From positions 3,654,501-3,718,500 of the forward strand of contig NZ_CP104965.1 of the NCBI RefSeq assembly GCF_025452235.1: a DNA stretch of 64,000 bases, given 5' to 3'. Positions 8,167-16,871 of the stretch are shown piece by piece (position 1 is the stretch's first letter; each line of letters opens with the position of its first letter). The notes under the pieces are model-generated. The model did no database searches and was not told the origin of the DNA. It saw nothing but the letters and a program-made list of their open reading frames with translations. Source of the stretch: Devosia neptuniae. Lineage in GTDB: Bacteria > Pseudomonadota > Alphaproteobacteria > Rhizobiales > Devosiaceae. The position numbers and the translations under genes are program-made.

Positions 8167-9216
8167 ATGCCAAACGCATTGCGAAAGCCGCAGGCCCTTG
8201 CGGCCGGAGACCGGATTGCGACAGTGTCGCCCTCATGGGGTGGGCCAGGCACGTTTCCGCAGCGCTACGAAACCGGCAAGCGGCAGCTTGAGGCCGTGTT
8301 CGGCGTGAGCGTCGTCGAGATGGCGCATACCTTAGCGGACGCCGATTGGATTTCGGCCAATCCGCGCGCCCGGGCCGATGACCTGATGGCGGCCTTTGCC
8401 GATCCGTCCATTGCGGGCATTTTCTGCACCATTGGCGGGGACGATTCCATCCGCCTGCTCCCCTATCTCGATCTGGCGGTGATCCGTGACAATCCCAAGG
8501 TGTTTCTGGGCTTTTCCGACACGACGAGCCTGCACCTGGCCTGCTTTGCTGCGGGGCTGACCTCGTTTTACGGCCCCAGCATCATGGCCGGCTTTGCCGA
8601 AAATGGCGGCATGCATGACTATACGGCGGATGGGGTGCGGCGGGCGCTGTTCAGCACTGACCCACCCGGCCTCGTGCCGGTGAATAGCGAGGGCTGGACG
8701 GCCGAGCGTTTGGACTGGGGCAATCCTGTGCTGCAGGGCCAGCGGCGTGTGTTGCAGCCGGCCGATCCGGTGCGCGTGCTGCAGGGCAAGGGCATCGCGC
8801 AGGGACATTTGCTGGGCGGATGTGCCGAGGTGCTGGAAATGGTCAAAGGCACGGCGTGGTGGCCCTCGCTGGATGCGTGGCGCGGCGCGATCCTCTTCAT
8901 CGAGACCTCCGAGGAACCGCCAGCGCCGGGCTTGTTTCACCGTTGGCTGCGCAATTATGCGGCACAGGGCATTTTGGGCGTGCTGAACGGCATCGTGCTG
9001 GCGCGGCCGGACCCCGAGGGTGACGCAACCTATCGCGAAAAGCTGGAGGCGGCACTCATCGCGGCGCTGGCGGAGGCCGGGCTGACCGACCTGCCAGTAT
9101 TGTCGGGCCTCGATTTCGGCCATACCCAGCCCATGCTCACCCTGCCCTATGGCGTGCAGGCGCGGATCGACTGCGGCACCGGGCGAATGAGCATTCTGGA
9201 GGCCGGCGTGGTGTAG
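8167..9216 (+). CDS. S66-family peptidase (LD-carboxypeptidase/MccF-like)
   Basis: A 349-residue serine peptidase of family S66. The nucleophile elbow is GFSDTTSL, the acidic residue is in FIETSEE and the histidine in FGHTQP, together making the Ser-Glu-His triad. Members cleave either tetrapeptides in murein recycling (LdcA) or peptide-nucleotide antibiotics (MccF). The sequence alone does not decide between them. ATG 8167 is chosen because GGGGGA lies ten bases upstream; GTG 8149 is an alternative. The divergent repressor/MFS pair suggests a toxic-compound response, which slightly favours an MccF-like role (inference). Confidence 0.85.
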   Translation: MPNALRKPQALAAGDRIATVSPSWGGPGTFPQRYETGKRQLEAVFGVSVVEMAHTLADADWISANPRARADDLMAAFADPSIAGIFCTIGGDDSIRLLPYLDLAVIRDNPKVFLGFSDTTSLHLACFAAGLTSFYGPSIMAGFAENGGMHDYTADGVRRALFSTDPPGLVPVNSEGWTAERLDWGNPVLQGQRRVLQPADPVRVLQGKGIAQGHLLGGCAEVLEMVKGTAWWPSLDAWRGAILFIETSEEPPAPGLFHRWLRNYAAQGILGVLNGIVLARPDPEGDATYREKLEAALIAALAEAGLTDLPVLSGLDFGHTQPMLTLPYGVQARIDCGTGRMSILEAGVV

Positions 9217-9257
9217 CCCAGACTGGTCATTACACAACCACTACACTATGCAGGGCC

Positions 9258-9548
9258 ATGGCAGATACTTATCGGGCGTGGCTTCGCGGGGCGGAAAAGT
9301 GGCAGAACATTGCGGTGATCGATCTGCGATCGCTGGATGGCGTCGGCAAGATGCTGCAATCGGCGGGCCTCAAGACGCTGGGTGAAATCGACGAAATGGA
9401 GGGCCCCGAGCTGCTGAAGCTGCCGGGGCTCGGCGTCGGCGTCATCCGGCGGGTTCGCGGCATCATTCGCAATTGCAAGGCAGAGGAACGGCGGCGCAGA
9501 TCGGCAACGGTTTCGTTACGCGTCCGGCCGCCGCGGGTGGCGCTTTAG
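9258..9548 (+). CDS. Small helix-hairpin-helix protein
   Basis: A 96-residue basic protein. The middle reads GVGKMLQSAGLKTLGEID and LLKLPGLGVGVIRRVRGIIRN, matching two helix-hairpin-helix-like units of the kind found in RNA polymerase alpha-CTD and DNA-repair proteins. The C-terminus is Arg-rich. No catalytic domain is attached. Starting at ATG 9258, it lies 41 bases after the S66 peptidase and converges on a VOC gene. Non-specific DNA or RNA binding is the only supportable inference. Confidence 0.6.
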   Translation: MADTYRAWLRGAEKWQNIAVIDLRSLDGVGKMLQSAGLKTLGEIDEMEGPELLKLPGLGVGVIRRVRGIIRNCKAEERRRRSATVSLRVRPPRVAL

Positions 9549-9554
9549 CCTGCG

Positions 9555-9938
9555 CTAAATCTCCTGCGCAATCTCCCAGACATGGCCGGAGGGATCCGCA
9601 AAGGCGGCCGTGCGGCGGCCCCAGTGCCGATCCATCGGGCCATTGAGGAAAGTCACACCGCGGCTTTGCAGCTCGGCATAGGTGGCGTTGACGTCATCGA
9701 CCCGAACGGTGAGCAGCATGCGGGCGCCCGAGGTCGCAGCGCCGACCGGCGAAGGGGTGACCAGTTCGGGGGCCTGACTGGCGGCGAGCAGATTAAGCAT
9801 GGCCCCGGAGAATCTGAGCAGCGCCGAGACAGGGTCTTCACCGATAATTTCGGCGGCGAAGACCTTTTGATAGAAGGCCTTGGCGGCGGCGATATCTTCG
9901 ACAAACAGGGTGACGACTTCGATTGCATTCAGGCGCAT
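9555..9938 (-). CDS. VOC-family (glyoxalase/bleomycin-resistance fold) protein
   Basis: A 127-residue vicinal-oxygen-chelate protein made of two beta-alpha-beta-beta-beta units: IEVVTLFVEDIAAAKAFYQKVF at the start and RTAAFADPSGHVWEIAQ at the end. The start ATG 9936-9938 has AAGGGA nearby. The N-terminal metal position usual in glyoxalase I (His) is not obvious, while the last strand keeps a Glu (WEIA). Function is unknown. Confidence 0.85.
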   Translation of the reverse strand: MRLNAIEVVTLFVEDIAAAKAFYQKVFAAEIIGEDPVSALLRFSGAMLNLLAASQAPELVTPSPVGAATSGARMLLTVRVDDVNATYAELQSRGVTFLNGPMDRHWGRRTAAFADPSGHVWEIAQEI

Positions 9939-10043
9939 GGGGAATTCCCTTCCGATTTGGCTGGCCGGCAAATGGCCGGTTCACCGCCTCGACGCGTGGG
10001 CGCCCATAGCTTCGACTATTATTCGTGAAAAAAAACTGAGCGA

Positions 10044-10448
10044 TCACGCAGCCTGGTCAAACTCGGTGCGGGAGCGATCGATATCGGCAAAATTCTCGTC
10101 CGCCCAGCGGATCAAATGACCGAAGGGAACGATGACGGATTCGCCCAAAGCGGTCAGCCGATACTCCACCGATGGCGGCTTGGTGTCGAAGACCTGGCGG
10201 GAAACCATGCCGTCGCGTTGCAGGTCGCGCAGCGTCTGGGTCAGCATTTTCTGGGAAATATCGGGGATTTCACGGCGCAGCTGATTGAAGCGTTTGGGGC
10301 CGCTGGCCAGCGTCATCACCAGCAGCATGCTCCACTTGTCGGAAATCTTGTCGAGCACACCGCGCACCGGGCAATTGCCGACCGGCTGGCCCACATTGGC
10401 GCTCCATTTTTCAACAAAGACCGTGGCTTCTTCGAGTGCGGCGCGCAT
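10044..10448 (-). CDS. HxlR-family winged-helix regulator (second copy of module)
   Basis: A 134-residue HxlR regulator. CPVRGVLDKISDKWSMLLVMTL is the family N-terminal Cys-to-'KW' block, then RFNQLRREIPDISQKMLTQTLRDL is the recognition region and VEYRLTALGESV the wing. ATG 10448 is chosen with AAGG upstream; the frame is open further to 10523. It is divergent from a QorB-like reductase, repeating the layout at 4.0-5.3 kb. The N-terminal Cys is the residue oxidised or alkylated in YodB/HypR-type members (family knowledge). Confidence 0.88.
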   Translation of the reverse strand: MRAALEEATVFVEKWSANVGQPVGNCPVRGVLDKISDKWSMLLVMTLASGPKRFNQLRREIPDISQKMLTQTLRDLQRDGMVSRQVFDTKPPSVEYRLTALGESVIVPFGHLIRWADENFADIDRSRTEFDQAA

Positions 10449-10513
10449 GGTGGTTACCTTGAGGTGACGTTGTCCCGGCAAAGTGCCTCCTTTCGCGTCG
10501 TGAGCAGACGCAC

Positions 10514-10529
10514 TAGATAGCACTCTCTA
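10514..10529. promoter_or_regulatory. Possible HxlR operator
   Basis: An imperfect dyad TAGATAGC/ACTCTCTA (6 of 8 paired positions) lies between the divergent HxlR and QorB-like starts. It sits in an AT-richer stretch that also repeats ACTCTCT. Position and symmetry fit a shared operator; nothing else supports it. Confidence 0.4.
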
Positions 10530-10593
10530 TTCGATACTTACTCTCTCAGCGCCTGTGCTGCAAGGGAGCGGTGTTTTGACCAAGGAGAGAGAC

Positions 10594-11475
10594 ATGGCAG
10601 ACTTCAAGAACAGCACGCTATTGGTAACCGGCGCCTCGGGGCAATTCGGGCGCCTCGCGGTAGAAGAATTGCTGGCGCGCGGCGCTACCAAGCTCATCGC
10701 CGGCACGCGCGATCCGGCCAAGTTGGCCGATCTGGTCGCCCGCGGCGTTGAAGTGCGCCAGCTCGATTTCGATGACAAGGCCAGCCTTGCCGCCGGCTTT
10801 GCCGGGATCGAACGCGTGCTACTGATCAGCACCGATGCGGTGGGCAACCGCGTGGCGCAGCACAAGAATGCGGTGGAAGCGGCCAAGGCCGCCGGCGTCA
10901 AGCACGTGGTCTATACTTCCGCACCCAATCCGCGCCCCAATCCGGGCACCGGGGTTTCGCCCGAGCACTATTGGACCGAGGTGGCCATTGCCGCTGCCGG
11001 GCTCGATTTCACCTTTCTGCGCAATCACATCTATGCCGAAATCAGCCTGCGCGGCGCTGCTCCCGCCATCGGCTCGGGCCAGCTTTATGACGCCACCAAT
11101 GGCGGGGGGCGCTCCTATGTGACGCGGGCCGACGCCGCCCGCACCGCAGCCGGTGCGTTGCTGACGGCGCAAGGCCAGGCCATTTTCGACGTGACCGGCC
11201 CGGTTGCCGTGACCCAGGCAGAGCTGGCAGCCGAATTCGCCAAGGCAAGCGGCAAGCCGGTGGCCCGCGTCGGGTTGAGCGGCGAGCAGTTGCGCGGCGG
11301 CCTGATCGCCGCCGGCCTGCCTGAAGGCATGGCCGATGTCATGGTGGCTTTCGACGTGGACGCCGCCGATGGCTACCATGCCGTCGTAACCGACACGGTC
11401 GAACAGTTCAGCGGCCGCAAGCCAGAAACGCTGACAGCGTTTCTCGAGGCCAATCGCGCAGCTTTGGTGGGGTAA
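10594..11475 (+). CDS. QorB-like NAD(P)H:quinone oxidoreductase (atypical SDR)
   Basis: A 293-residue NmrA-type protein with dinucleotide motif TGASGQFGRLAV near residue 14. The segments VLLISTDAVGNRVAQHKNAVEAAKAAGVKHVVYTS and FTFLRNHIYAE follow the layout of E. coli QorB (NADPH:quinone reductase 2). ATG 10594 has AAGGAGAG about seven bases upstream. It is divergent from an HxlR regulator, matching quinone-sensing YodB-type modules. It is likely a soluble cytoplasmic reductase that protects against quinones (inference). Confidence 0.86.
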   Translation: MADFKNSTLLVTGASGQFGRLAVEELLARGATKLIAGTRDPAKLADLVARGVEVRQLDFDDKASLAAGFAGIERVLLISTDAVGNRVAQHKNAVEAAKAAGVKHVVYTSAPNPRPNPGTGVSPEHYWTEVAIAAAGLDFTFLRNHIYAEISLRGAAPAIGSGQLYDATNGGGRSYVTRADAARTAAGALLTAQGQAIFDVTGPVAVTQAELAAEFAKASGKPVARVGLSGEQLRGGLIAAGLPEGMADVMVAFDVDAADGYHAVVTDTVEQFSGRKPETLTAFLEANRAALVG

Positions 11476-11502
11476 TCATCCCCGCCCGGCCCAACCACCG
11501 GG

Positions 11503-11560
11503 CCTCCCTTCTCCCCTCGTGGGAGAAGGTGCCCGAAGGGCGGATGAGGGGGCCTTTCTT
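11503..11560. repeat. Family D hairpin repeat after the QorB-like gene
   Basis: The stem CCTTCTCCC/GGGAGAAGG with loop CTCGT lies at about 11507-11529, then GTGCCCGAAGGGCGGATGAG. It begins about 30 bases after a stop codon and could also end transcription weakly, but no U-run follows. From memory, similar units are frequent in Rhizobiales genomes. Confidence 0.5.
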
Positions 11561-11609
11561 CGGCCACCACGCATAGGATGTCGCAGTGCCTCTCACCCCG
11601 ATTGCGCCC

Positions 11610-11766
11610 CACCCACGGTGTCACCCCGGCGCAGGCCGGGGCCCATCCTGAGATGTGACTACAGCCGCAAGGCGTGTGGACTAAAAGGGGCTCGCGTCAG
11701 GCGATCTGGCGGCAAGTGGTAATATCTCGAGATGGGCCCGGCCTGCGCCGGGTGACATCGTGGATG
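11610..11766. repeat. Family A paired inverted repeat (long form)
   Basis: Two arms of about 33-35 bases (11613-11647 and 11731-11763) are near-perfect reverse complements. Each begins CCACGrTGTCACCC and holds GGCGCAGGCCGGG, and they enclose about 83 bases of unrelated sequence. The same layout with sequence-related arms is found at 31880-32002. The 340-base space from 11476 to 11815 holds only this element and the family D hairpin. Confidence 0.8.
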
Positions 11767-11815
11767 GCTCGGGTTTTAGCGACGACCCTCCCACCAGAGC
11801 TACTCTTCTCCGGCA

Positions 11816-12141
11816 TCAGTCGCAGAACGCCGCAAGTCCCGCGCCCTGCTCTGCAGCGCGGGCAAGCATCCCCCGCATCGTCTTGAACGCAGCCGCCCGC
11901 CCGCCGTCAATGCCAAGCGTGCCGGCATTCGCGCTGAACACACCCAGCATCGTCATGACCTGGTCAGGGCGCAGCAGCGTGTCCTCGAAATAGCCGAGCC
12001 CTCCCCCGCTTGCCTGCATTGGTCGAACACGCTGGCCAAGGCGCGATGCACGTCGAGGTCGATAGAGCCCGCATGGACCAAGCCCTGCGGGCCCTCGGGC
12101 ATGGCTGTGCAGGAAGACGGCACGAGGTAGATGTCGAGCAT
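11816..12141 (-). pseudogene. Frameshifted hypothetical protein gene
   Basis: Two overlapping minus-strand frames read as one protein. The first starts at ATG 12139-12141 (MLDIYLVPSSCTAMPEGPQG) and runs to DQCRQAG. The second continues with GGLGYFEDTLLRPDQVMTML and ends at 11816. They meet at a run of five C on the plus strand (12003-12007), so a one-base insertion (or two-base loss) explains the break. The repaired product would be about 108 residues. I do not recognise the family. It may be a true pseudogene or a homopolymer sequencing error. Confidence 0.6.
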
Positions 12142-12345
12142 GGCTTACCGCTTGTTTGAGAGACATGGGCGCAGGTGTCGGGGCCGCGTTCAACATGGCA
12201 GCATCAAGCTATCGTCGTCGAGAGGCGCCCCACTTGTCTCAGCATGCTGGTGACAACCTCGCCCCCTCTTCCGCCGCCGCTGGACGCTCCCGTGCCAAAC
12301 CCGTAGGACTGCCGCAACGGCGTGCTCGTTGCGGAGTCTGGTCCT

Positions 12346-14727
12346 TTGATTGGTTCGTGGTTCAAGCGCTTTTGGGCGCGGTTGGTATACGATCGCTCGA
12401 TCGGCTTTGGGCTTGAGCATATCGGGCTGACGACGCTGCGCTATCCGCGCGCCGTGGCGCTGGCGGTGCTAGCCTTCACAGCCCTTTGCTTCACCCAGGT
12501 GCCGCGTGCCTGGGTCGATGGCGACCTGCTGCGCATCTATGCCCATTCCGGGCATTATTACGATGCCTATGAGCACCTGTCCGACACGTTCGGCACATTC
12601 GAGAATGACCTCTACGTGCTGGTCAGTTCGCCCACGCTGACGCGGCCGGAAACCCTCGAGCAGGTGCGCGAGCTGGCATTCGACCTCGAGCTCAACGAGT
12701 TCGCTGTGGGCACCATGTCGCCCTTCACCCTGCGCAAGCCGGAAGGCGCTGGCACCTCGGTGCCCGCCGTGCCCGAGGGCATGACCGAGATTGCCCAGGT
12801 CGCGCGGGCGCTGACCGATCTGCAGCAGAACGACCCGATGATGCGCAATCTGATCACGCCGGACCTGACCGGCGTGGTGCTGATCCTGTTCCCCAATCAG
12901 GATATGGTGCGCGAGCATGGCAACAAGGCGCTGATCGCGTCGGTGCGCGACACCATCGCCTATTATGCCGGCAGCGATATCAATGTGGAACTGACCGGGC
13001 CGCCGATCTGGACCACCGAAATGGTCAATGCGGCGGTATCAGACCAGATCAAGTTCACCCTGTGGGGCTTCGGGCTGGGCTCGTTGATCGCGCTCTTCGC
13101 GCTGCGCTCGGTGCCCGGGGCGCTGATGGTGGCGGCGACACCCTTCCTCGCCGTGATGTGGACCATGGGGATGGTGATCCTGTTTTTCGGATCGTTCTCC
13201 TTCCTCACCATCATCGTCACGACCCTGGTGCTGGTGATTTCCTTCGCGGAATCGATGTTCTTCATCTTCAACTGGCTGGCCTATTGGCGCGACGGCATGG
13301 AGCCCAACAAGGCCGTGGACGCCACCGTCAAGCTGGTCGGGCCAGCGACGGCGCTGACCATGCTGACGACGCTGGTCAGCTTTGCCTCGCTGGCGCTGAC
13401 GCCGGGCCAGGGTATTCGCGAATTTTCTATTGCCGGGGCCATCGGCTCGTTCCTGCTCTTCGTCTGCCTCATGACCTTCATGCCGCTGATGCTGAAGGCC
13501 GCGATCCGCATCGGCTTCAAGGCGCCGCGCCGCGTCAGCCCGGTGCTGACTGCACCACTGCCGCTAAGCTGGTTTCTCGCCAGCCGGTTCGGCCGGCCGA
13601 TCGCCATTGCGGCCATTATCGTCACGCTGTTGCTGTTCATTCCCTATGCGCTGATCCAGCCGCATTTCTCGTTCGAGGATTTCGTGGCGCGGGATTCAAG
13701 CGCCCTGGCCACCGCCGCAGAGATCGATAGCGGCGTGGGCGGAGTAGCCCCGATCTATATCCGTGTGCCGCTCAAGCAGCATGACCCCAATGTGGGCGCG
13801 GAGGATTTCGAGACCATCAAGGCGGCGCACCAGATTCTCGAGCGGCATCTGGGGCAGAACAAAGTGATCTCGGCGGCCAGCGTCAGCAATTACACCGATG
13901 CCGGCTTCAGCCGCGAGGACGTGCTGGAATCCGTGGGGCCGTTCATGCGGCGGCGCTTCGTCACCGACGATGGCAGCCAGGCGCTGGTGACCGGCTTCAT
14001 GCCGACGATTGTGGATTCCGACGCACTCAAGCAATTGGTCGAGGATGTCGATAACGAGCTGGCCGCAGCCGGCGTCGAGAATGCCGAGATCGGCGGGTTT
14101 CGCGTCCTCACCACCTTTGCCACCGACCAGATCGTGCGCGGATTGCAGCTTGATCTGACGCTGAGCGTGTTGGTCAATCTGGCGCTGATCGGCTTTGCCT
14201 TCCAATCCTTCAGGGTGGCGCTGGCGTCGGCCATTCCCAACCTGTTCCCCGTATTGGGCACCGAAGCCTGGCTCTATTTCAGCGGGGCCGGGCTGCAATT
14301 GACCACGGTGATCGCGCTCACCATCGCCTTCGGCATAGCAGTGGACGATACGGTGCATCTCCTATCGCATTATCTGCATGCGCGGCGGGAGGAAGGGCGC
14401 TCCCATCTGGAGGCGGTCAAACACACGCTGGAGCGGATCGGCGGCGCCATCGTCGCCACCACCATCATTCTCTGTTCCGGTGTGATGATCGTGGTGTTCT
14501 CAGACCTGCCGCAGGTGGCGCTGTTCGGCACGCTGTTCGTCTCGACGCTGGGATTTGCGCTGATCGGGGATCTGTTCATCCTGCCGGCTCTGCTGGCGGC
14601 GGGTGGCAAGTTCTTCCAGCCGCTGGGCCGTATCCGCGTGCGCATGGCCGATCATGATCCGACGCCCGACGATCCGAGCGGGGATGCGGCCACCGAAGTT
14701 ATCCGCCCTAATCCAAGCACGACTTAG
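12346..14727 (+). CDS. MMPL/RND-superfamily exporter
   Basis: A protein of about 793 residues with the RND/MMPL layout: an N-terminal membrane helix, a large soluble loop, a five-helix bundle, a second loop, and a second bundle. GIAVDDTVHLLSHYLHAR in the C-terminal half is the conserved RND helix-4 motif with the proton-relay Asp pair. Single-chain MMPL proteins of this size export lipids or hydrophobic compounds; the substrate here is unknown. There is no ATG. TTG 12346 has GGAG eight bases upstream and is preferred to GTG 12322. No periplasmic adaptor or outer-membrane partner is adjacent. Confidence 0.88.
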   Translation: MIGSWFKRFWARLVYDRSIGFGLEHIGLTTLRYPRAVALAVLAFTALCFTQVPRAWVDGDLLRIYAHSGHYYDAYEHLSDTFGTFENDLYVLVSSPTLTRPETLEQVRELAFDLELNEFAVGTMSPFTLRKPEGAGTSVPAVPEGMTEIAQVARALTDLQQNDPMMRNLITPDLTGVVLILFPNQDMVREHGNKALIASVRDTIAYYAGSDINVELTGPPIWTTEMVNAAVSDQIKFTLWGFGLGSLIALFALRSVPGALMVAATPFLAVMWTMGMVILFFGSFSFLTIIVTTLVLVISFAESMFFIFNWLAYWRDGMEPNKAVDATVKLVGPATALTMLTTLVSFASLALTPGQGIREFSIAGAIGSFLLFVCLMTFMPLMLKAAIRIGFKAPRRVSPVLTAPLPLSWFLASRFGRPIAIAAIIVTLLLFIPYALIQPHFSFEDFVARDSSALATAAEIDSGVGGVAPIYIRVPLKQHDPNVGAEDFETIKAAHQILERHLGQNKVISAASVSNYTDAGFSREDVLESVGPFMRRRFVTDDGSQALVTGFMPTIVDSDALKQLVEDVDNELAAAGVENAEIGGFRVLTTFATDQIVRGLQLDLTLSVLVNLALIGFAFQSFRVALASAIPNLFPVLGTEAWLYFSGAGLQLTTVIALTIAFGIAVDDTVHLLSHYLHARREEGRSHLEAVKHTLERIGGAIVATTIILCSGVMIVVFSDLPQVALFGTLFVSTLGFALIGDLFILPALLAAGGKFFQPLGRIRVRMADHDPTPDDPSGDAATEVIRPNPSTT

Positions 14728-14807
14728 TGCCCCGTCTTGCGCGCAAATTTGCCGCCCGATTACAAGAATGAAACGATGATTCGGCCTTCTGACTGGAGCC
14801 TTGCTGC

Positions 14808-15329
14808 ATGACCTTTTTTGGACCTCTGTCGCGTGCGCTGGCACTGGGCCTGCTCATTGTGGGCGCCCCCGCCCTGCCCGCCTATGCGGCGCCGGCCGAT
14901 GTGGCACTGCTCAAATCCTATATCGGGGAATGGCGCGGCCGCGGCACAGTCACGGGCGCCAATTCCGAGACGGTGGTGTGCCGCCTCTCGCTCAAGCCAG
15001 GCAATCAGGACAAGGTCAATTACACCGGCCGCTGCACCGTGGCCGGCAGCCAGCTCTCGATGAATGGCACCATTGCCTATATCGATGCGAGCAAGCGCTA
15101 TGAGGCGGCCATGACCTCCAATGTCGCGTTCTCCGGCATTGCCGTTGGCCTCAAGCGCGGCGGCGGGTTGATTTTCAACCTGCGCGAGCGCGACCAGGAC
15201 GAAGAAGGCAAGGAAATCGGCATCACCGCGCAGATCGCGCTCAATGCCGACGCCATCGACGTCAATTTCGAGGTCATGTATATCGCGACGGGCGAATATC
15301 TGCGCGCCGAAGTGCCGTTCAGCAAGTAA
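14808..15329 (+). CDS. Secreted hypothetical protein
   Basis: A 173-residue protein with a signal peptide (hydrophobic stretch ALALGLLIVGAPALPAYA, probable cleavage after AYA at about residue 27). The mature part begins LLKSYIGEWRGRGTVTG and is rich in beta-forming sequence. It contains two Cys (CRL and RCT) that could form a disulphide in the periplasm. The GEWRGRG opening resembles small lipocalin-like beta-barrels, but I cannot assign a family. GGAG lies about nine bases before the ATG. It is the only gene between the MMPL exporter and the diguanylate cyclase. Confidence 0.75.
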   Translation: MTFFGPLSRALALGLLIVGAPALPAYAAPADVALLKSYIGEWRGRGTVTGANSETVVCRLSLKPGNQDKVNYTGRCTVAGSQLSMNGTIAYIDASKRYEAAMTSNVAFSGIAVGLKRGGGLIFNLRERDQDEEGKEIGITAQIALNADAIDVNFEVMYIATGEYLRAEVPFSK

Positions 15330-15420
15330 TCGGCCGCGATCACAAGCTGTTGAAAGCATGAAGTCTTAACCGTGTGTGAGATAGCGTTCGACAGAACTTG
15401 AACACCCAGGACGAGCGCAC

Positions 15421-16821
15421 GTGCGCCCCATGCAATTATCCGCCGCATCTATGGGCAATCCGCCAACCGGCGATGGCGGCCCCACGGCGCTAGAGGCACG
15501 GCTTGAGCGGGTCCGCCAATTGCTCGGCATTGACGGTGCCCTGCTGGCCCTGGCCGGCGGCGAGACCATGCAGGTGCTCTGGCATGCGGGCGCCTCCGCC
15601 GAAATCGAGGGCGAACTGGCCGGGCTGCACCGCCGCGCCGGCCTGCGCACCACGCCCCTGATCGTTCCCGATATTGCCGCCGAAGGCTCCCCGGGCTTTG
15701 TGCGGTTTTACGCCGGCATTCCGCTGACGCTGGGCGAGGATAGCCCCCATTTGCTGCTGAGCCTGTTCGACACCAGCCCGCGCGGCCCGGCCATGGCCGA
15801 TCAGCTCGCCGCCCTGGCGCAGGAAGTGTTTGGCGGCGATGCCCTGCAACGCGCGCAGGCGACGATTGCCCGGCTCGAGGCGGAATTGGCCGAGCGCGAG
15901 CGGACCGTTGCCGAGCTGCTCGCCATACGACGGCGCCAGATGCAATTGGTGGACCGCGCCTCCGAGACCGCCCGCATCGGCATCTGGGAATGCGATCTCA
16001 GCGACAACAGCCTGCAATGGAGCAACGGCGTCTACGACCTGTTCGAATTTCCCCGCGGCGCCAAGGTGAGCCGCGAAGAGACCGTCGCCTGCTATTCGCC
16101 GGCCTCGCGCGAGGCCATGGAACGCGCCCGTGCCAAGGCTATTGCCGAATGCAGCGATTTTGCGCTCGATGCAGAAATCACCACGGTGCTGGGCCGTCGG
16201 CGCTGGATGCGGCTGACCGGCACGGTCGAGGCCGAAAACGGCGTGGCCGTGCGGATTTTTGGCATGAAGCAGGACATTACCGAGGAAAAGCTGCTCGCCG
16301 ACCGGACACGCTATCTCGCCGAATTCGACGTGATGACGGGCCTGGCCAATCGCAGCCAGTTCCAGGCGCGGCTGGCCGATCTCGATGGCGGTTCCGGCCA
16401 CGCCCCCATCGGGGCCCTGCTGCTGGTCGATCTCGATAATTTCAAGCAGATCAACGACACCTATGGCCACGCCTTGGGCGACGAATGCCTCAAGGAAGCC
16501 GCCTCGCGCCTGCGCGACGCCTGCCCCGGCGCCGAACTCGTCGCCCGCATCGGCGGCGAAGAATTCGCGGTGCTGCTCGGGCAGGCTGGCAAAAACCATA
16601 TCGATGAAGTGGCCGAACAGATCGTGCTGGAAATCAGCCGCCCCTTCATGCGGCTGGGCCAATCCCTGGCGCTCAGCGCCTCGGTGGGCATAGCCTGCGC
16701 CGACGGCGCCCCGCCCCCCGACCTGTTCAAGCGCGCCGACACCGCGCTTTACGCCGCCAAGGCCGCCGGACGGAATACCAGCCGGACGTTTCATACCGGC
16801 ATGCCGTATACGGTGAATTAG
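15421..16821 (+). CDS. PAS-GGDEF diguanylate cyclase
   Basis: A 466-residue soluble protein. An N-terminal GAF-like region (about 20-140) is followed by a short coiled coil (about 142-180), a PAS domain (about 180-290, ending FGMKQDITEEK) and a GGDEF domain (about 300-460). The active-site motif is intact as GGEEF (378-382), with DLDNFKQINDTYGH before it, so c-di-GMP synthesis is expected. The RxxD inhibitory site that usually lies five residues before the motif reads PGAE, so product inhibition should be absent. GTG 15421 has AGGA nine bases upstream; ATG 15430 is an alternative. No membrane segment is seen. Confidence 0.9.
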   Translation: MRPMQLSAASMGNPPTGDGGPTALEARLERVRQLLGIDGALLALAGGETMQVLWHAGASAEIEGELAGLHRRAGLRTTPLIVPDIAAEGSPGFVRFYAGIPLTLGEDSPHLLLSLFDTSPRGPAMADQLAALAQEVFGGDALQRAQATIARLEAELAERERTVAELLAIRRRQMQLVDRASETARIGIWECDLSDNSLQWSNGVYDLFEFPRGAKVSREETVACYSPASREAMERARAKAIAECSDFALDAEITTVLGRRRWMRLTGTVEAENGVAVRIFGMKQDITEEKLLADRTRYLAEFDVMTGLANRSQFQARLADLDGGSGHAPIGALLLVDLDNFKQINDTYGHALGDECLKEAASRLRDACPGAELVARIGGEEFAVLLGQAGKNHIDEVAEQIVLEISRPFMRLGQSLALSASVGIACADGAPPPDLFKRADTALYAAKAAGRNTSRTFHTGMPYTVN

Positions 16822-16871
16822 GGGCGCTTAGCCTCTCAGCGGGCGCTCCTCTCCAAGATTGGGGCTCTCGT

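Noticed and set aside
12156..12416. 86-residue plus-strand frame before the MMPL gene
   Set aside because: No ribosome site, overlaps the MMPL start, and no protein features.
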